This document shows positions 9,644 to 17,354 of a stretch of 41,596 nucleotides of DNA, piece after piece. The stretch is from Muribaculaceae bacterium (GTDB lineage: Bacteria > Bacteroidota > Bacteroidia > Bacteroidales > Muribaculaceae). A model generated the notes under the pieces. It had not been told where the DNA came from. It made no database searches and worked only from the letters and a program-made list of their open reading frames with translations. A program made the position numbers and the translations under genes. The first letter of the stretch is position 1. The number at the start of each line of letters is the position of its first letter. The stretch spans positions 1 to 41,596 of the forward strand of contig JAIDDJ010000050.1 of the NCBI GenBank assembly GCA_029055345.1, in the 5' to 3' direction.

Positions 9644-10462
9644 TCAGAAAGTGAATGCCCAGTTAAGACCGACAGCGGGGCGGGAGCCTCCGCCGGCCGG
9701 GGACATAAGAGTTGGAGCCCAGTCGACGGCGAGGTCAGGCCCGACATCGAAGTGGGTGAGTGATGCATCGACGTATGCGTCAAGCATACAAAGAGCGTAA
9801 AGCGCGACAAGACCGATTATGCAGAGGTCGCGGTTGCGTCGCGCATAGTCTTTACGGGATTTGAACACCTGTTCGAGCCATTTATGGTCGAGGTCAGACT
9901 CGCTGACCGTGGGAGGGAAGAAATCCATGTAAGAGTTCGACTGCGGGTCGTTGTCAAGAAGGTCGCGGTATCCCTGGAGATAGTCCTGATACTGGTTGTT
10001 GTTCCAGTTAGTGGCGTAAGCGAGGCCCATGAATCCTCCGACCACAATAGGGAGTTTCCAATAGCGCCGGTTATAAATCTGGCCGAGTCCGGGGCAAAGT
10101 GCCGAGAGCCATACGGCCCTTGTCGGGGAGGGATTGAAAATCCTACGTCCGGATTCGTCATATGCGTAATCATCGGCAACGACTTCTGTGGGAGGTAAGG
10201 AATCGACCGGAACAGCGATGCCGGCATCGATGAATACTTCATCTGATTGATTCCCGGAAGTTTTATCGGCTTGATTCTCGGGCACTTCCTCGGCCGGAAT
10301 CTCCAACTTTACGGCAGATTGATTCTCGGGCTCTTCGGAGGCGGCGACCGATGCGGCGATGCACTCCGGAGGGCAGATAAGCAGCAAGCACAAAAATAGA
10401 GCAGCCGCACGCTCGATGAGAGCGTGGTAGCGGTGAATCATTGTATGCTGCGTACGAGCCAT
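9644..10462 (-). CDS. DUF5683 membrane protein of the parAB operon
   Basis: The 272-residue protein has a hydrophobic segment near residues 20-36 (likely signal or anchor), an acidic Glu/Asn-rich region with repeated PENQ (48-70), and the DUF5683 core from about 112. The core includes NPSPTRAVWLSALCPGLGQIYNRRYWKLP and two later hydrophobic segments (IVVGGFMGLAYA; LCIIGLVALYALCMLDAYVD), and it ends in an aromatic-rich strand (WAFTF). The family is widespread in Bacteroidetes next to parB and mltD, and its function is not established. It starts 2 nt after the parB stop codon, so it is cotranscribed with parAB. Confidence 0.85.
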   Translation of the reverse strand: MARTQHTMIHRYHALIERAAALFLCLLLICPPECIAASVAASEEPENQSAVKLEIPAEEVPENQADKTSGNQSDEVFIDAGIAVPVDSLPPTEVVADDYAYDESGRRIFNPSPTRAVWLSALCPGLGQIYNRRYWKLPIVVGGFMGLAYATNWNNNQYQDYLQGYRDLLDNDPQSNSYMDFFPPTVSESDLDHKWLEQVFKSRKDYARRNRDLCIIGLVALYALCMLDAYVDASLTHFDVGPDLAVDWAPTLMSPAGGGSRPAVGLNWAFTF

Positions 10463-10464
10463 TT

Positions 10465-11325
10465 TTATCCAAGGGCTTTAATCAGGCGGTGAAGGTCATC
10501 GTCTGACGAGAATTTAATTGTGATAGAGCCACGGCCGTTGGCATTTCGGGTGAATTTTACCGGGGCCTTTAGCCGTTCTGTAAGACGGGAAGTGAATGCG
10601 GCATAAGAGTCATCGGGAGATGACGCAGGGTTTGCGCCCTTGTTCGGCTTGCCGTCGACCAGTTCACGGGCGAGCCTTTCGACGCTGCGGACAGATAGGC
10701 CTTCGCGCAGGATTTTCTTATAAAGTTTCAATTGGTCCTTGGGGTCGGCGACAGCGAGGATTGCACGGGCGTGGCCCATATCGATGTTGCGGTCGCGGAG
10801 TCCGAGTTGAATTTCCGCCGGGAGTTTGAGGAGGCGTAGGTGATTTGCGATGGTAGCCCGCTTTTTGCCGAGACGTTCAGAGAGTCTTTCTTGCGTCAGG
10901 GAGTATGTATCAATGAGTTTCTTGAATCCGAGGGCCACCTCGATAGCGTTAAGATCCTCGCGCTGAATATTTTCAATGAGGGCCATCTCGGTCATTTCCG
11001 AGTCGGAGGCGGTGCGGACGTAAGCCGGCACAGATGCGAGTCCTGCGCGTGAAGCGGCGCGCCAGCGGCGTTCACCGGCGATTATCTGGTAATTTCCGTT
11101 ATCGGTAAGCCTCAAAGTGAGGGGCTGCACGATTCCCAACTCGCGTATGGAGGCGGCCAACTCATCAAGACTTTCGTCGGAGAAAGTCCGTCGCGGCTGG
11201 TCGGGGTTAGGATTGATTCGGGCGATATCTATTTCAGAAATGGCCGAGCTCCCGTCGGTACGGACCTCGCCGAGGCTTATCAGAGAGTCGAGCCCCCGAC
11301 CGAGGGCGTTGCGTTTAGGTGTCAT
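10465..11325 (-). CDS. parB: ParB chromosome-partitioning protein
   Basis: The 286-residue protein has the ParB N-terminal layout: basic leader MTPKRNALGRGLDSLI, box I INPNPDQPRRTF (about 36-47), ELGIVQPLTLR, and the GERRWRA box (about 84-90), the CTP-binding segment of ParB. A helix-turn-helix follows (LTQERLSERLGKKRATIANHLRLLKLP, 137-163), then a C-terminal dimerization part after a PNKGANPASSPDDS linker. ParB loads on parS sites as a CTP-dependent clamp and works with ParA in origin segregation. No parS-like 16-mer was noticed in this window. It overlaps parA by 4 nt (ATGA at 11322-11325). Confidence 0.95.
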   Translation of the reverse strand: MTPKRNALGRGLDSLISLGEVRTDGSSAISEIDIARINPNPDQPRRTFSDESLDELAASIRELGIVQPLTLRLTDNGNYQIIAGERRWRAASRAGLASVPAYVRTASDSEMTEMALIENIQREDLNAIEVALGFKKLIDTYSLTQERLSERLGKKRATIANHLRLLKLPAEIQLGLRDRNIDMGHARAILAVADPKDQLKLYKKILREGLSVRSVERLARELVDGKPNKGANPASSPDDSYAAFTSRLTERLKAPVKFTRNANGRGSITIKFSSDDDLHRLIKALG

Positions 11326-12095
11326 TTCTTCTTCTTGTTACGGGTCCTTAATTCTTTGGCCAACTGAGTGTAAGCAATTGCTCCGCGCGATTCGGGATCA
11401 TAAAGGATTACGGGGAGACCATGGCTCGGCGACTCGGAAAGCTTGATATTACGAGGAATAACGGTAGCGAATACCATATCTCCGAAATGGCCTTTGAGTT
11501 CTTCGAAAATCTGATTGGCGAGCCTTAGGCGGGCATCGTACATTGTGAGCAGAAAACCTTCGATTTCGAGTTGAGGTCTCAGACGGCTCTTGATTATTCG
11601 GATAGTGTTGAGCAGCTGAGCTATACCCTCGAGCGCGAAATATTCGGCCTGGACCGGTATCAGCACCGAGTCGGCAGCAGTGAGGGCGTTGACCGTAATT
11701 ATTCCCAGCGACGGGCTGCAGTCAATGAGGATATAGTCATAACGGTCCTTTATCGGAGCGAGGGCTGCGGCAAGCATCCTCTCTCTGTCGGGCCGCGACA
11801 TAAGCTCCACTTCGGCGCCTACAAGGTCAATCCGAGAAGGAATGATATCAAGGCCTTTCACTTGAGTAGACTGAATTGCATCGGCAGCCGGATAGCTGTC
11901 GATAAGACATTCGTAAATGCTGGCATCGGAGTCAGCCGGCTCCACGCCTATGCCGGAAGTGGCATTGGCCTGAGGATCGGCATCGACAAGGAGGACTTTC
12001 TTCTTGTCGAGAGCAAGACAGGCCCCTAAGTTAAAGGCTGTCGTAGTCTTGCCGACACCACCCTTTTGGTTGGCTATTGCTATAATTTTTCCCAT
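11322..12095 (-). CDS. parA: ParA/Soj chromosome-partitioning ATPase
   Basis: The 257-residue protein has a deviant Walker A motif KGGVGKTTTAFNLG (10-23), LLVDADPQANATSG, Walker B-like YILIDCSPSLGIITVNAL, and the C-terminal IPRNIKLSESPSHGLPVI box typical of chromosomal ParA/Soj. It forms ATP-dependent sandwich dimers on DNA and moves ParB-parS complexes. It is the first gene of a - strand operon that also carries parB, DUF5683, the lytic transglycosylase, nhaD and the DegT-family aminotransferase. A 15-bp palindrome with a TAnnTTTG-like element lies about 30-65 nt upstream. Confidence 0.95.
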   Translation of the reverse strand: MGKIIAIANQKGGVGKTTTAFNLGACLALDKKKVLLVDADPQANATSGIGVEPADSDASIYECLIDSYPAADAIQSTQVKGLDIIPSRIDLVGAEVELMSRPDRERMLAAALAPIKDRYDYILIDCSPSLGIITVNALTAADSVLIPVQAEYFALEGIAQLLNTIRIIKSRLRPQLEIEGFLLTMYDARLRLANQIFEELKGHFGDMVFATVIPRNIKLSESPSHGLPVILYDPESRGAIAYTQLAKELRTRNKKKK

Positions 12096-12123
12096 ATTAT
12101 TCCCCTTAAGGCGAATTAATTTA

Positions 12124-12160
12124 CAAAAATAGTGAAAATTTGGCGATTTTCACTATTTTT
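12124..12160 (-). terminator. Perfect palindrome between aspC-type gene and parA: terminator, possibly with the parA -7 element
   Basis: Arms 12125-12139 and 12146-12160 are a perfect 15-bp inverted repeat with a 6-nt loop, each arm beginning or ending in A5/T5. It lies 85 nt after the aminotransferase stop and 29 nt before the parA start, so a terminator for the upstream gene is the simplest reading. On the - strand TATTTTTG (complement of 12124-12131) fits TAnnTTTG, but no TTTG sits 19-21 nt upstream, so a promoter role is only suggested. Confidence 0.6.
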
Positions 12161-12245
12161 TATCAACTTTCCCATGCGTCAGACCGCAAAGAGGAAAAAG
12201 CGGAGCTCACAAGGAGAGAAGTATAGGTGCATTCCGCAGTCAAAA

Positions 12246-13442
12246 TCAATCTGAGAGGCGGAGAGTCGCTTCGCGGATACGGCGCATTGCTTCGCGGATA
12301 TTATCATCGGAAGTAGCGTAGGATAGGCGTATAAATCCATCGGCGCAGAAAGCGGCTCCATCCACACAGGCCACGTTCGCTTCCTCAAGCAGATACATAA
12401 CGTAATCACCGGCAGATGAGATTACCCTGCTTCCGCAATGCTTTCCGATCAGGGCGGCCACGTTGGGGAAGATGTAGAACGCACCGTCAGGTCTTGAAGT
12501 TTTCCAACCGGAAATTTCGTCAGCGAGAGAGCAGATCAGGTCGCGACGGCGTTGGAAAGCGAGCCTCATTTCCTCTACGCACTCCTGACTGCCGAGATAG
12601 GCGGCTTCGGCGGCCTTCTGGGCTATCGAAGAGGCTCCGGAGGTGTACTGGCCCTGAAGTTTGGTGACAGCTTTAGCAAGAGCTATCGGGGCGGCTAAGA
12701 ATCCGATTCGCCAACCGGTCATGGCGTAGGCTTTCGAGACACCGTTGATAATTACGGTGCGGTCTTTCATGCCTGGACAAGAGGCTATGCTGCTCACACC
12801 GCCGACATAGTTTATGTGCTCATAGATTTCATCGGAGAGGATGAGAATATCCGGATAACGGCGAAGCACCTCTGCCAGAGCCGTGAGTTCATCGCGAGAA
12901 TACACGCAGCCGGTGGGGTTGCATGGGGAATTTAGCATCAGGACTTTTGTGCGGGGGGTAATCGCATCCTCCAATTGTGAGGGAGTAATCTTGAAATTGT
13001 TTTCCGGATTGCCGGGCACGAGGACAGGATTACCTTCCGCGAGTTTCACCATCTCGACGTAGGAGACCCAAGCCGGGGTCGGGATGATCACTTCATCGCC
13101 GGGATTGACAGTGGCGAGCAGGGTGTTAGCCAGTTCCTGCTTAGCGCCATTACCCACAACTATCTGGTTGGGAGTATAATCAAGACCGTTTTCGGAAAGG
13201 AGTTTACCGCAGATGGCTTTACGGAGAGATTCATAACCTGCCACCGCCGAATATCGGGAGTAATTCTGTGCGATTGCCTCGCAAGCGGCCCGCTTAATAT
13301 GCTCCGGGGTGTTGAAATCGGGTTCACCCGCCGACATACCGATAATGTCGATTCCTGCGGCGCGGAGTTCATTGGTTTTTTGAAGCATCGTCAGGGTGGC
13401 CGATGCAGAAAGGTTTTCTACTCTTTGTGAAATCTGAGTCAT
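12246..13442 (-). CDS. Class I aminotransferase (aspartate aminotransferase type)
   Basis: The 398-residue protein has fold-type I PLP signatures of the AspC/Igamma subgroup: GMSAGEPDFNTP (35-46), NGAKQELANTLLA (98-110), PTPAWVSYVEM (121-131), LNSPCNPTGCVYSRDEL with the NPTG motif, DEIYEHI (204-210), and NGVSKAYAMTGWRIG with Schiff-base Lys237. A C-terminal RLSYATS supplies the substrate-carboxylate Arg. It interconverts aspartate/2-oxoglutarate and oxaloacetate/glutamate; some relatives also use prephenate or aromatic acids, so specificity is not fixed. It stands alone on the - strand, with a palindrome after it and a direct-repeat region before it. Confidence 0.88.
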   Translation of the reverse strand: MTQISQRVENLSASATLTMLQKTNELRAAGIDIIGMSAGEPDFNTPEHIKRAACEAIAQNYSRYSAVAGYESLRKAICGKLLSENGLDYTPNQIVVGNGAKQELANTLLATVNPGDEVIIPTPAWVSYVEMVKLAEGNPVLVPGNPENNFKITPSQLEDAITPRTKVLMLNSPCNPTGCVYSRDELTALAEVLRRYPDILILSDEIYEHINYVGGVSSIASCPGMKDRTVIINGVSKAYAMTGWRIGFLAAPIALAKAVTKLQGQYTSGASSIAQKAAEAAYLGSQECVEEMRLAFQRRRDLICSLADEISGWKTSRPDGAFYIFPNVAALIGKHCGSRVISSAGDYVMYLLEEANVACVDGAAFCADGFIRLSYATSDDNIREAMRRIREATLRLSD

Positions 13443-13487
13443 TGTGTTTCTTCGATTAAACCGTAGATTTAAATTTGTCGATGATTA

Positions 13488-13520
13488 AGTATCAGTCGTA
13501 ATCGGACGAGTATCAGTCGT
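13488..13520. repeat. 12-nt direct repeat upstream of the aminotransferase gene
   Basis: AGTATCAGTCGT occurs at 13488-13499 and again at 13509-13520 (21-nt period), and GACGAGT occurs nearby at 13505-13511 and 13527-13533. The repeats lie 46-78 nt upstream of the aminotransferase start. Two helical turns between copies would suit a regulator binding site, but no known operator is recognised. Confidence 0.4.
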
Positions 13521-13555
13521 GATATTGACGAGTGTGGGAAATTCTCGTTTTAAAG

Positions 13556-14167
13556 TCAATTTTCTTCGATTAATTCGAGAATTTTCGGAACAATCAAAGT
13601 GATTGTGGTATTTGGGTCGAGTCGGTGTCCGTCATCGAAATCCTCGGCTTGAGAATAATGGTCGAGGAATTCCTGCTTGCAATTGACCACGGTGTCCTGA
13701 GTGCCGAAAAAAGCTGTTACAAGATTCGGGCTATCAGGGCGGCCGGAAGAAATTCCGAATTTAGGGTCGAATTGTCGGGTCTCCAATTTCTCATATTTTT
13801 TGACCAGCTTTTCGGAGACTTCAAAATCTTTCGCGCCGTCAAGTCGGGGATTATGAAAAGGGAGTCTGCTTCCGATGTGATCGCGGAGATGTTCCGATGG
13901 ATGGAACGAGGGGTTTATCAGAATGCGGTTGAATCCTCGAAAGAGTTGAGCGAACATACCCCCCATAGATGTTCCTACGATGATTGCATCGGGTCGGAGC
14001 GAAGCGGCCAGCTTTTTGAGTTCGGATATGGCCACTTCGGGCTGCACCGGGATATCGGGCGAAATCACCTCCTGTTTTGCGAGTGTCCGTCGCAGTCTTT
14101 GTGCGGTAGTGGACTGTCCCGAAGAACTCAGCCCATGAAGATAAACTACTTGTCTTTTGTTTCCCAT
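13556..14167 (-). CDS. YqiA/YcfP-like alpha/beta-hydrolase
   Basis: The 203-residue protein has the small YqiA/UPF0227-type hydrolase layout: VVYLHGLSSSGQS at the N terminus (oxyanion HG), nucleophile elbow VGTSMGGMF with Ser67, a late FFGTQDTVV acidic strand, and DDGHRL with the probable catalytic His. Relatives have esterase activity on short acyl esters; the true substrate is unknown. It is the last gene of the - strand run that begins at yqeY, and it starts 22 nt inside the 3' end of the U32 gene, implying coupling. Confidence 0.8.
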   Translation of the reverse strand: MGNKRQVVYLHGLSSSGQSTTAQRLRRTLAKQEVISPDIPVQPEVAISELKKLAASLRPDAIIVGTSMGGMFAQLFRGFNRILINPSFHPSEHLRDHIGSRLPFHNPRLDGAKDFEVSEKLVKKYEKLETRQFDPKFGISSGRPDSPNLVTAFFGTQDTVVNCKQEFLDHYSQAEDFDDGHRLDPNTTITLIVPKILELIEEN

Positions 14168-15390
14168 AGATATAATTTATCAGAGGGCCGGACCTTTTCA
14201 GGCACAGCCATAGAGAACAATTGTCCTTTAGTGACCTTTTCGACCGGTTTAAGGTCGAAACGGAGTTCCCCGGCTTTCATGATAATCGCGCCGGTCGTCG
14301 GGCCCGAAATGACGATTTCATCGCCAGTTTTCAATTCGCCGGCTTCCATCAGGAATTCACCGACACCTAATTTCGAGAAGTAGCGAATAGTCTTTGCGGC
14401 GTAGCGTTTGACGCGGGTTGCCGATGAACCATACTTGGCGCTCCACTCTCCGAGCCGCTGACCGAGATAGTAACCGTTCCAGAATCCGCGATTGAAGACG
14501 CGAGCGAGCCTTTCATCCCATTTTTTCACGAGTTCATCGGAAAAATTGCCATTACAGATAGCTTCGATGGCTTCCGAATAGCAGGCTACGGTCTCAGCGA
14601 CATATTCAGGGCCGCGGGCCCTCCCTTCAATTTTGAAGACGCGGACTCCGGCATCGACCATTTTATTAAGAAAATGAATTGTCTTAAGGTCGCGTGGCGA
14701 CATGATATACTGATTCTCGATGTCGAGTTGCTCACCTGTCTCTCGGTCGGTCACCGTATATCCCCGGCGGCAAATCTGGTTGCATGCGCCGCGATTCGCC
14801 GAAGAATTCATCTGGTGTAGGCTAAGATAGCATTTACCGCTGACCGCCATGCAAAGGGCCCCGTGGCAGAACATTTCAAGCCTTATCGGTTTTCCGGCCG
14901 GTCCGGTAATACCCGACTCCACTATCCGTTCGTGAATTCCGGCTACCTGATCGAGGTTTAGCTCACGGGCGAGAACCATCACATCCGCCCATTGCGAATA
15001 GAAGCGTACAGCCTCAAAATTCGTGATATTAACCTGAGTGGATATATGGACTTCCTGATCGATGCTGCGGGCATAAAGGATAGCGGCCATATCCGATGCG
15101 ATAATAGCCGATATGCCGGCCTCGTGGGCCCGGTCGATGATATGTCGCATAAGCTCCATATCTGAATCATAAATGACGGTGTTGACGGTGAGGTAAGTCT
15201 TTACACCACGTTCGGTGCAGAAGCGGGCGATATCGGCCATATCATCGGCCGTAAAATTAGCGCTTGAGCGCGAACGCATATTCAGGCCTTCAATTCCGAA
15301 GTAGACCGCATCCGCACCAGCCTTTACAGCAGCAGCCAGAGATTCGCGGCTTCCGACGGGAGCCATGATTTCAAAATCTTTTCTATTCAT
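14146..15390 (-). CDS. Peptidase U32 family protein (RlhA/TrhP-like RNA hydroxylation factor)
   Basis: The start is set at 15390 (MNRKDFEIMAPVG, 414 residues) because this ATG overlaps the ubiE TGA in an ATGA. A longer reading to 15438 would add 16 residues of unrelated sequence. Family motifs are APVGSRESLAAAVKAGADAVYFGIEGLNMR, VHISTQVNITN and AVSGKCYLSLH. A cysteine set of the U32 type (FCHGALC, SGKC, RGACNQICR) in relatives binds an Fe-S cluster. Characterised members (RlhA, TrhO/TrhP group) take part in C5-hydroxylation of cytidine in 23S rRNA or uridine in tRNA, using prephenate. Which RNA this one serves cannot be told. Confidence 0.85.
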   Translation of the reverse strand: MNRKDFEIMAPVGSRESLAAAVKAGADAVYFGIEGLNMRSRSSANFTADDMADIARFCTERGVKTYLTVNTVIYDSDMELMRHIIDRAHEAGISAIIASDMAAILYARSIDQEVHISTQVNITNFEAVRFYSQWADVMVLARELNLDQVAGIHERIVESGITGPAGKPIRLEMFCHGALCMAVSGKCYLSLHQMNSSANRGACNQICRRGYTVTDRETGEQLDIENQYIMSPRDLKTIHFLNKMVDAGVRVFKIEGRARGPEYVAETVACYSEAIEAICNGNFSDELVKKWDERLARVFNRGFWNGYYLGQRLGEWSAKYGSSATRVKRYAAKTIRYFSKLGVGEFLMEAGELKTGDEIVISGPTTGAIIMKAGELRFDLKPVEKVTKGQLFSMAVPEKVRPSDKLYLWETKDK

Positions 15391-16199
15391 TTTGTTGCGA
15401 TATAATAAGTAACTACTCCAAAAGTGAGAGACTTCCAATGGCAGTTGGAAAATCCGGCGTCAGTCATCATACGGGCGAGCCGTTCCCGTTGAGGGGCAGC
15501 CGCAATACTTTCCGGCAGATAAGTGTATGCTCTCGAATCGCCCGACACGAGCTTTCCGACAAGCGGAATCAGCTTCCGGGAATATAGATTGTAAAGAGGA
15601 AGGATAAAACGATTAGCGGGGCATGAGAGTTCGATAATGCAAAGTGTTCCTCCGGAGCGTAACACTCTGGCCATCTCTCGAAGCCCTAAGGAAAGGTGCT
15701 CGAAATTACGGACACCATAGGCCACGGTGACGAGGTCAAAAGAATTATCATCGAATCTGAGAGAAAGCGAGTCTCCTTGCTCAAACTTAATTTTGTTTTT
15801 TACGGATTCATCGGAGTTTTTTAGTTTTTTATCGGCGATTTCGAGCATCCCGGAGGAGAGGTCTATACCGATGATATCTACATCAGGGAACACTTCGTTG
15901 AGCTTAAAAGCGACATCTCCGGTCCCTGTCGCGATATCGAGGATGCGGCGTGTCGGCAGTGACTGCCGGGCCTTCACGGCGGCACGAATCGCAGCGTTTC
16001 TCCATGCCCGGTGCATACCGAAAGTCATGGCATTGTTCATAAAATCATAAGCCGGAGCGATAGAGTCGAACATTTCCTCGACCTGAGCCGCTTTGTGTCG
16101 GGCACTATCGTATGGGTTTACCGATTCCACGTCGGCAGTCGCAGGGACTTCCGTCGCGTCATTGTTTCCGGGGGTCTCCGATGATTTAGAACTTATCAT
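15387..16199 (-). CDS. ubiE: Demethylmenaquinone methyltransferase (MenG/UbiE)
   Basis: The 270-residue SAM-dependent methyltransferase has the UbiE signatures: VEEMFDSIAPAYDFMNNAMTFGMHRAWR (about 41-68), SAM-binding ILDIATGTGDVAFKL, IGIDLSSGMLEIA, VTVAYGVRNFEHLSLGLREMARVL and GGTLCIIELSCP. It performs the last step of menaquinone synthesis, C-methylation of demethylmenaquinone, fitting an anaerobe with menaquinone-linked fumarate respiration. A polar extension of about 35 residues precedes the conserved start. It overlaps the U32 gene by 4 nt and begins 3 nt after the GNAT-type gene. Confidence 0.92.
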   Translation of the reverse strand: MISSKSSETPGNNDATEVPATADVESVNPYDSARHKAAQVEEMFDSIAPAYDFMNNAMTFGMHRAWRNAAIRAAVKARQSLPTRRILDIATGTGDVAFKLNEVFPDVDIIGIDLSSGMLEIADKKLKNSDESVKNKIKFEQGDSLSLRFDDNSFDLVTVAYGVRNFEHLSLGLREMARVLRSGGTLCIIELSCPANRFILPLYNLYSRKLIPLVGKLVSGDSRAYTYLPESIAAAPQRERLARMMTDAGFSNCHWKSLTFGVVTYYIATK

Positions 16200-16202
16200 G
16201 AT

Positions 16203-17330
16203 TTAGAGTTTCTTGGAAAAGCTTCTACGCCGGCGGTGCTGCCGGGTATTGAAATACTCCCACTGGCTCTGCACTTTCGAATTTGTCTCCATCTCCGGGT
16301 TGGACTCGGCATATTTGATTCCATTAGCATAATAGCGGGGCACGAGGTCCTGGAAAAGGAGTGCGTTGGCCCCTTTATTCTGATAATCGGGATGCACGGC
16401 CACGAGCAGTAGATCAACGCGGTCATTCTTACCCTTCAGCCCCTTCAGGAGATGATACCAACCGAAAGGAAAGAACCTTCCCTTAGATTTCTGGAGCGCA
16501 CGGCTCATGGAAGGCATGGAGATGCCGACGCCGACAAGTTTGTCTTTTTTATCGACAATAAGCGTCAGAAGGTCGAGGTTGAGCAATCCGAGATACTGGT
16601 CAATGTAATATTCGATCTGACGTTCCGACAGCTGGGAATACTGGTATAGATCCTTATAGGCCTCATTTATAAGGTGAAACAGGGCATGGCCATATTCTTT
16701 CTTGACACGCTTACGGCTCGTGTACTTAAGGACCCTGAGTCCGAATTTCTCCTTGACGATGTTAGCGATCTTATTGTATCGTTCAGGCACTTTGTCGGGC
16801 ACTTCCATCAGGAACTCGACCCAGTCGGATTCCTTTTTGAAACCGAGCCTCTCCATATGGACCGGGTAATAAGGATAGTTATAAATGGTGGCCATAGTGG
16901 AGAGCTCGTTGAACCCCTCGACGAGCATACCCTCATGGTCAAGGTCGGTAAAGCCGAGAGGCCCGATAAGTTTCTTCATTCCTTTCCCTTTCGCCCACTT
17001 TGAGACAGCATCGAACAGCGCCTCCGAGACCTCATAATCATCGATGAAATCTACGAAACCAAAACGGGCGTCGGAAGAATTGCTTGCGCGATTTACCTGC
17101 TGGTTGATGATACCGGCAATGCGTCCCACGGGTTTTCCATCACGAAATGCCATGAAAAGCGCCTGTTCGCAGAAATCCGAGGCGGGGTTTCTTGACGGTG
17201 TGAGAGTCTCGAATTCATCCATCAGCAATGGCGGCACGTAATAAGGATTGCCATCGTAGAGGTCAATCTGGAATTGAGTAAACTCCTTGAGATTCTGCTT
17301 AGTGGGTTTTATCTCTTTAATTTCAATCAT
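16203..17330 (-). CDS. GNAT-fold acetyltransferase-like protein
   Basis: The 375-residue protein looks like the two-lobed GNAT-like proteins conserved in Bacteroidetes. The N-terminal lobe has QFQIDLYDGNPYYVPPL, GKPVGRIAGIIN and IGPLGFTDLDHEGMLVEGF (about 130-148). The C-terminal lobe has LTLIVDKKDKLVGVGISMPS, VDLLLVAVHPDYQNKGANALLFQ (the beta4/alpha3 acyl-CoA region) and YAESNPEMETNSKVQSQWEYF. The acyl acceptor is unknown. It ends in a basic RRRRSFSKK tail. It sits between the pseudokinase and ubiE with short spacers of 24 and 3 nt, so the three are probably cotranscribed. Confidence 0.78.
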   Translation of the reverse strand: MIEIKEIKPTKQNLKEFTQFQIDLYDGNPYYVPPLLMDEFETLTPSRNPASDFCEQALFMAFRDGKPVGRIAGIINQQVNRASNSSDARFGFVDFIDDYEVSEALFDAVSKWAKGKGMKKLIGPLGFTDLDHEGMLVEGFNELSTMATIYNYPYYPVHMERLGFKKESDWVEFLMEVPDKVPERYNKIANIVKEKFGLRVLKYTSRKRVKKEYGHALFHLINEAYKDLYQYSQLSERQIEYYIDQYLGLLNLDLLTLIVDKKDKLVGVGISMPSMSRALQKSKGRFFPFGWYHLLKGLKGKNDRVDLLLVAVHPDYQNKGANALLFQDLVPRYYANGIKYAESNPEMETNSKVQSQWEYFNTRQHRRRRSFSKKL

Positions 17331-17354
17331 GAGAGGGCAGGAGGGATTATTAAG

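Noticed and set aside
15391-15438. A 16-residue N-terminal extension of the U32-family protein.
   Set aside because: The sequence is unrelated to the family and lies within ubiE; the ATG at 15390 forms an ATGA overlap.
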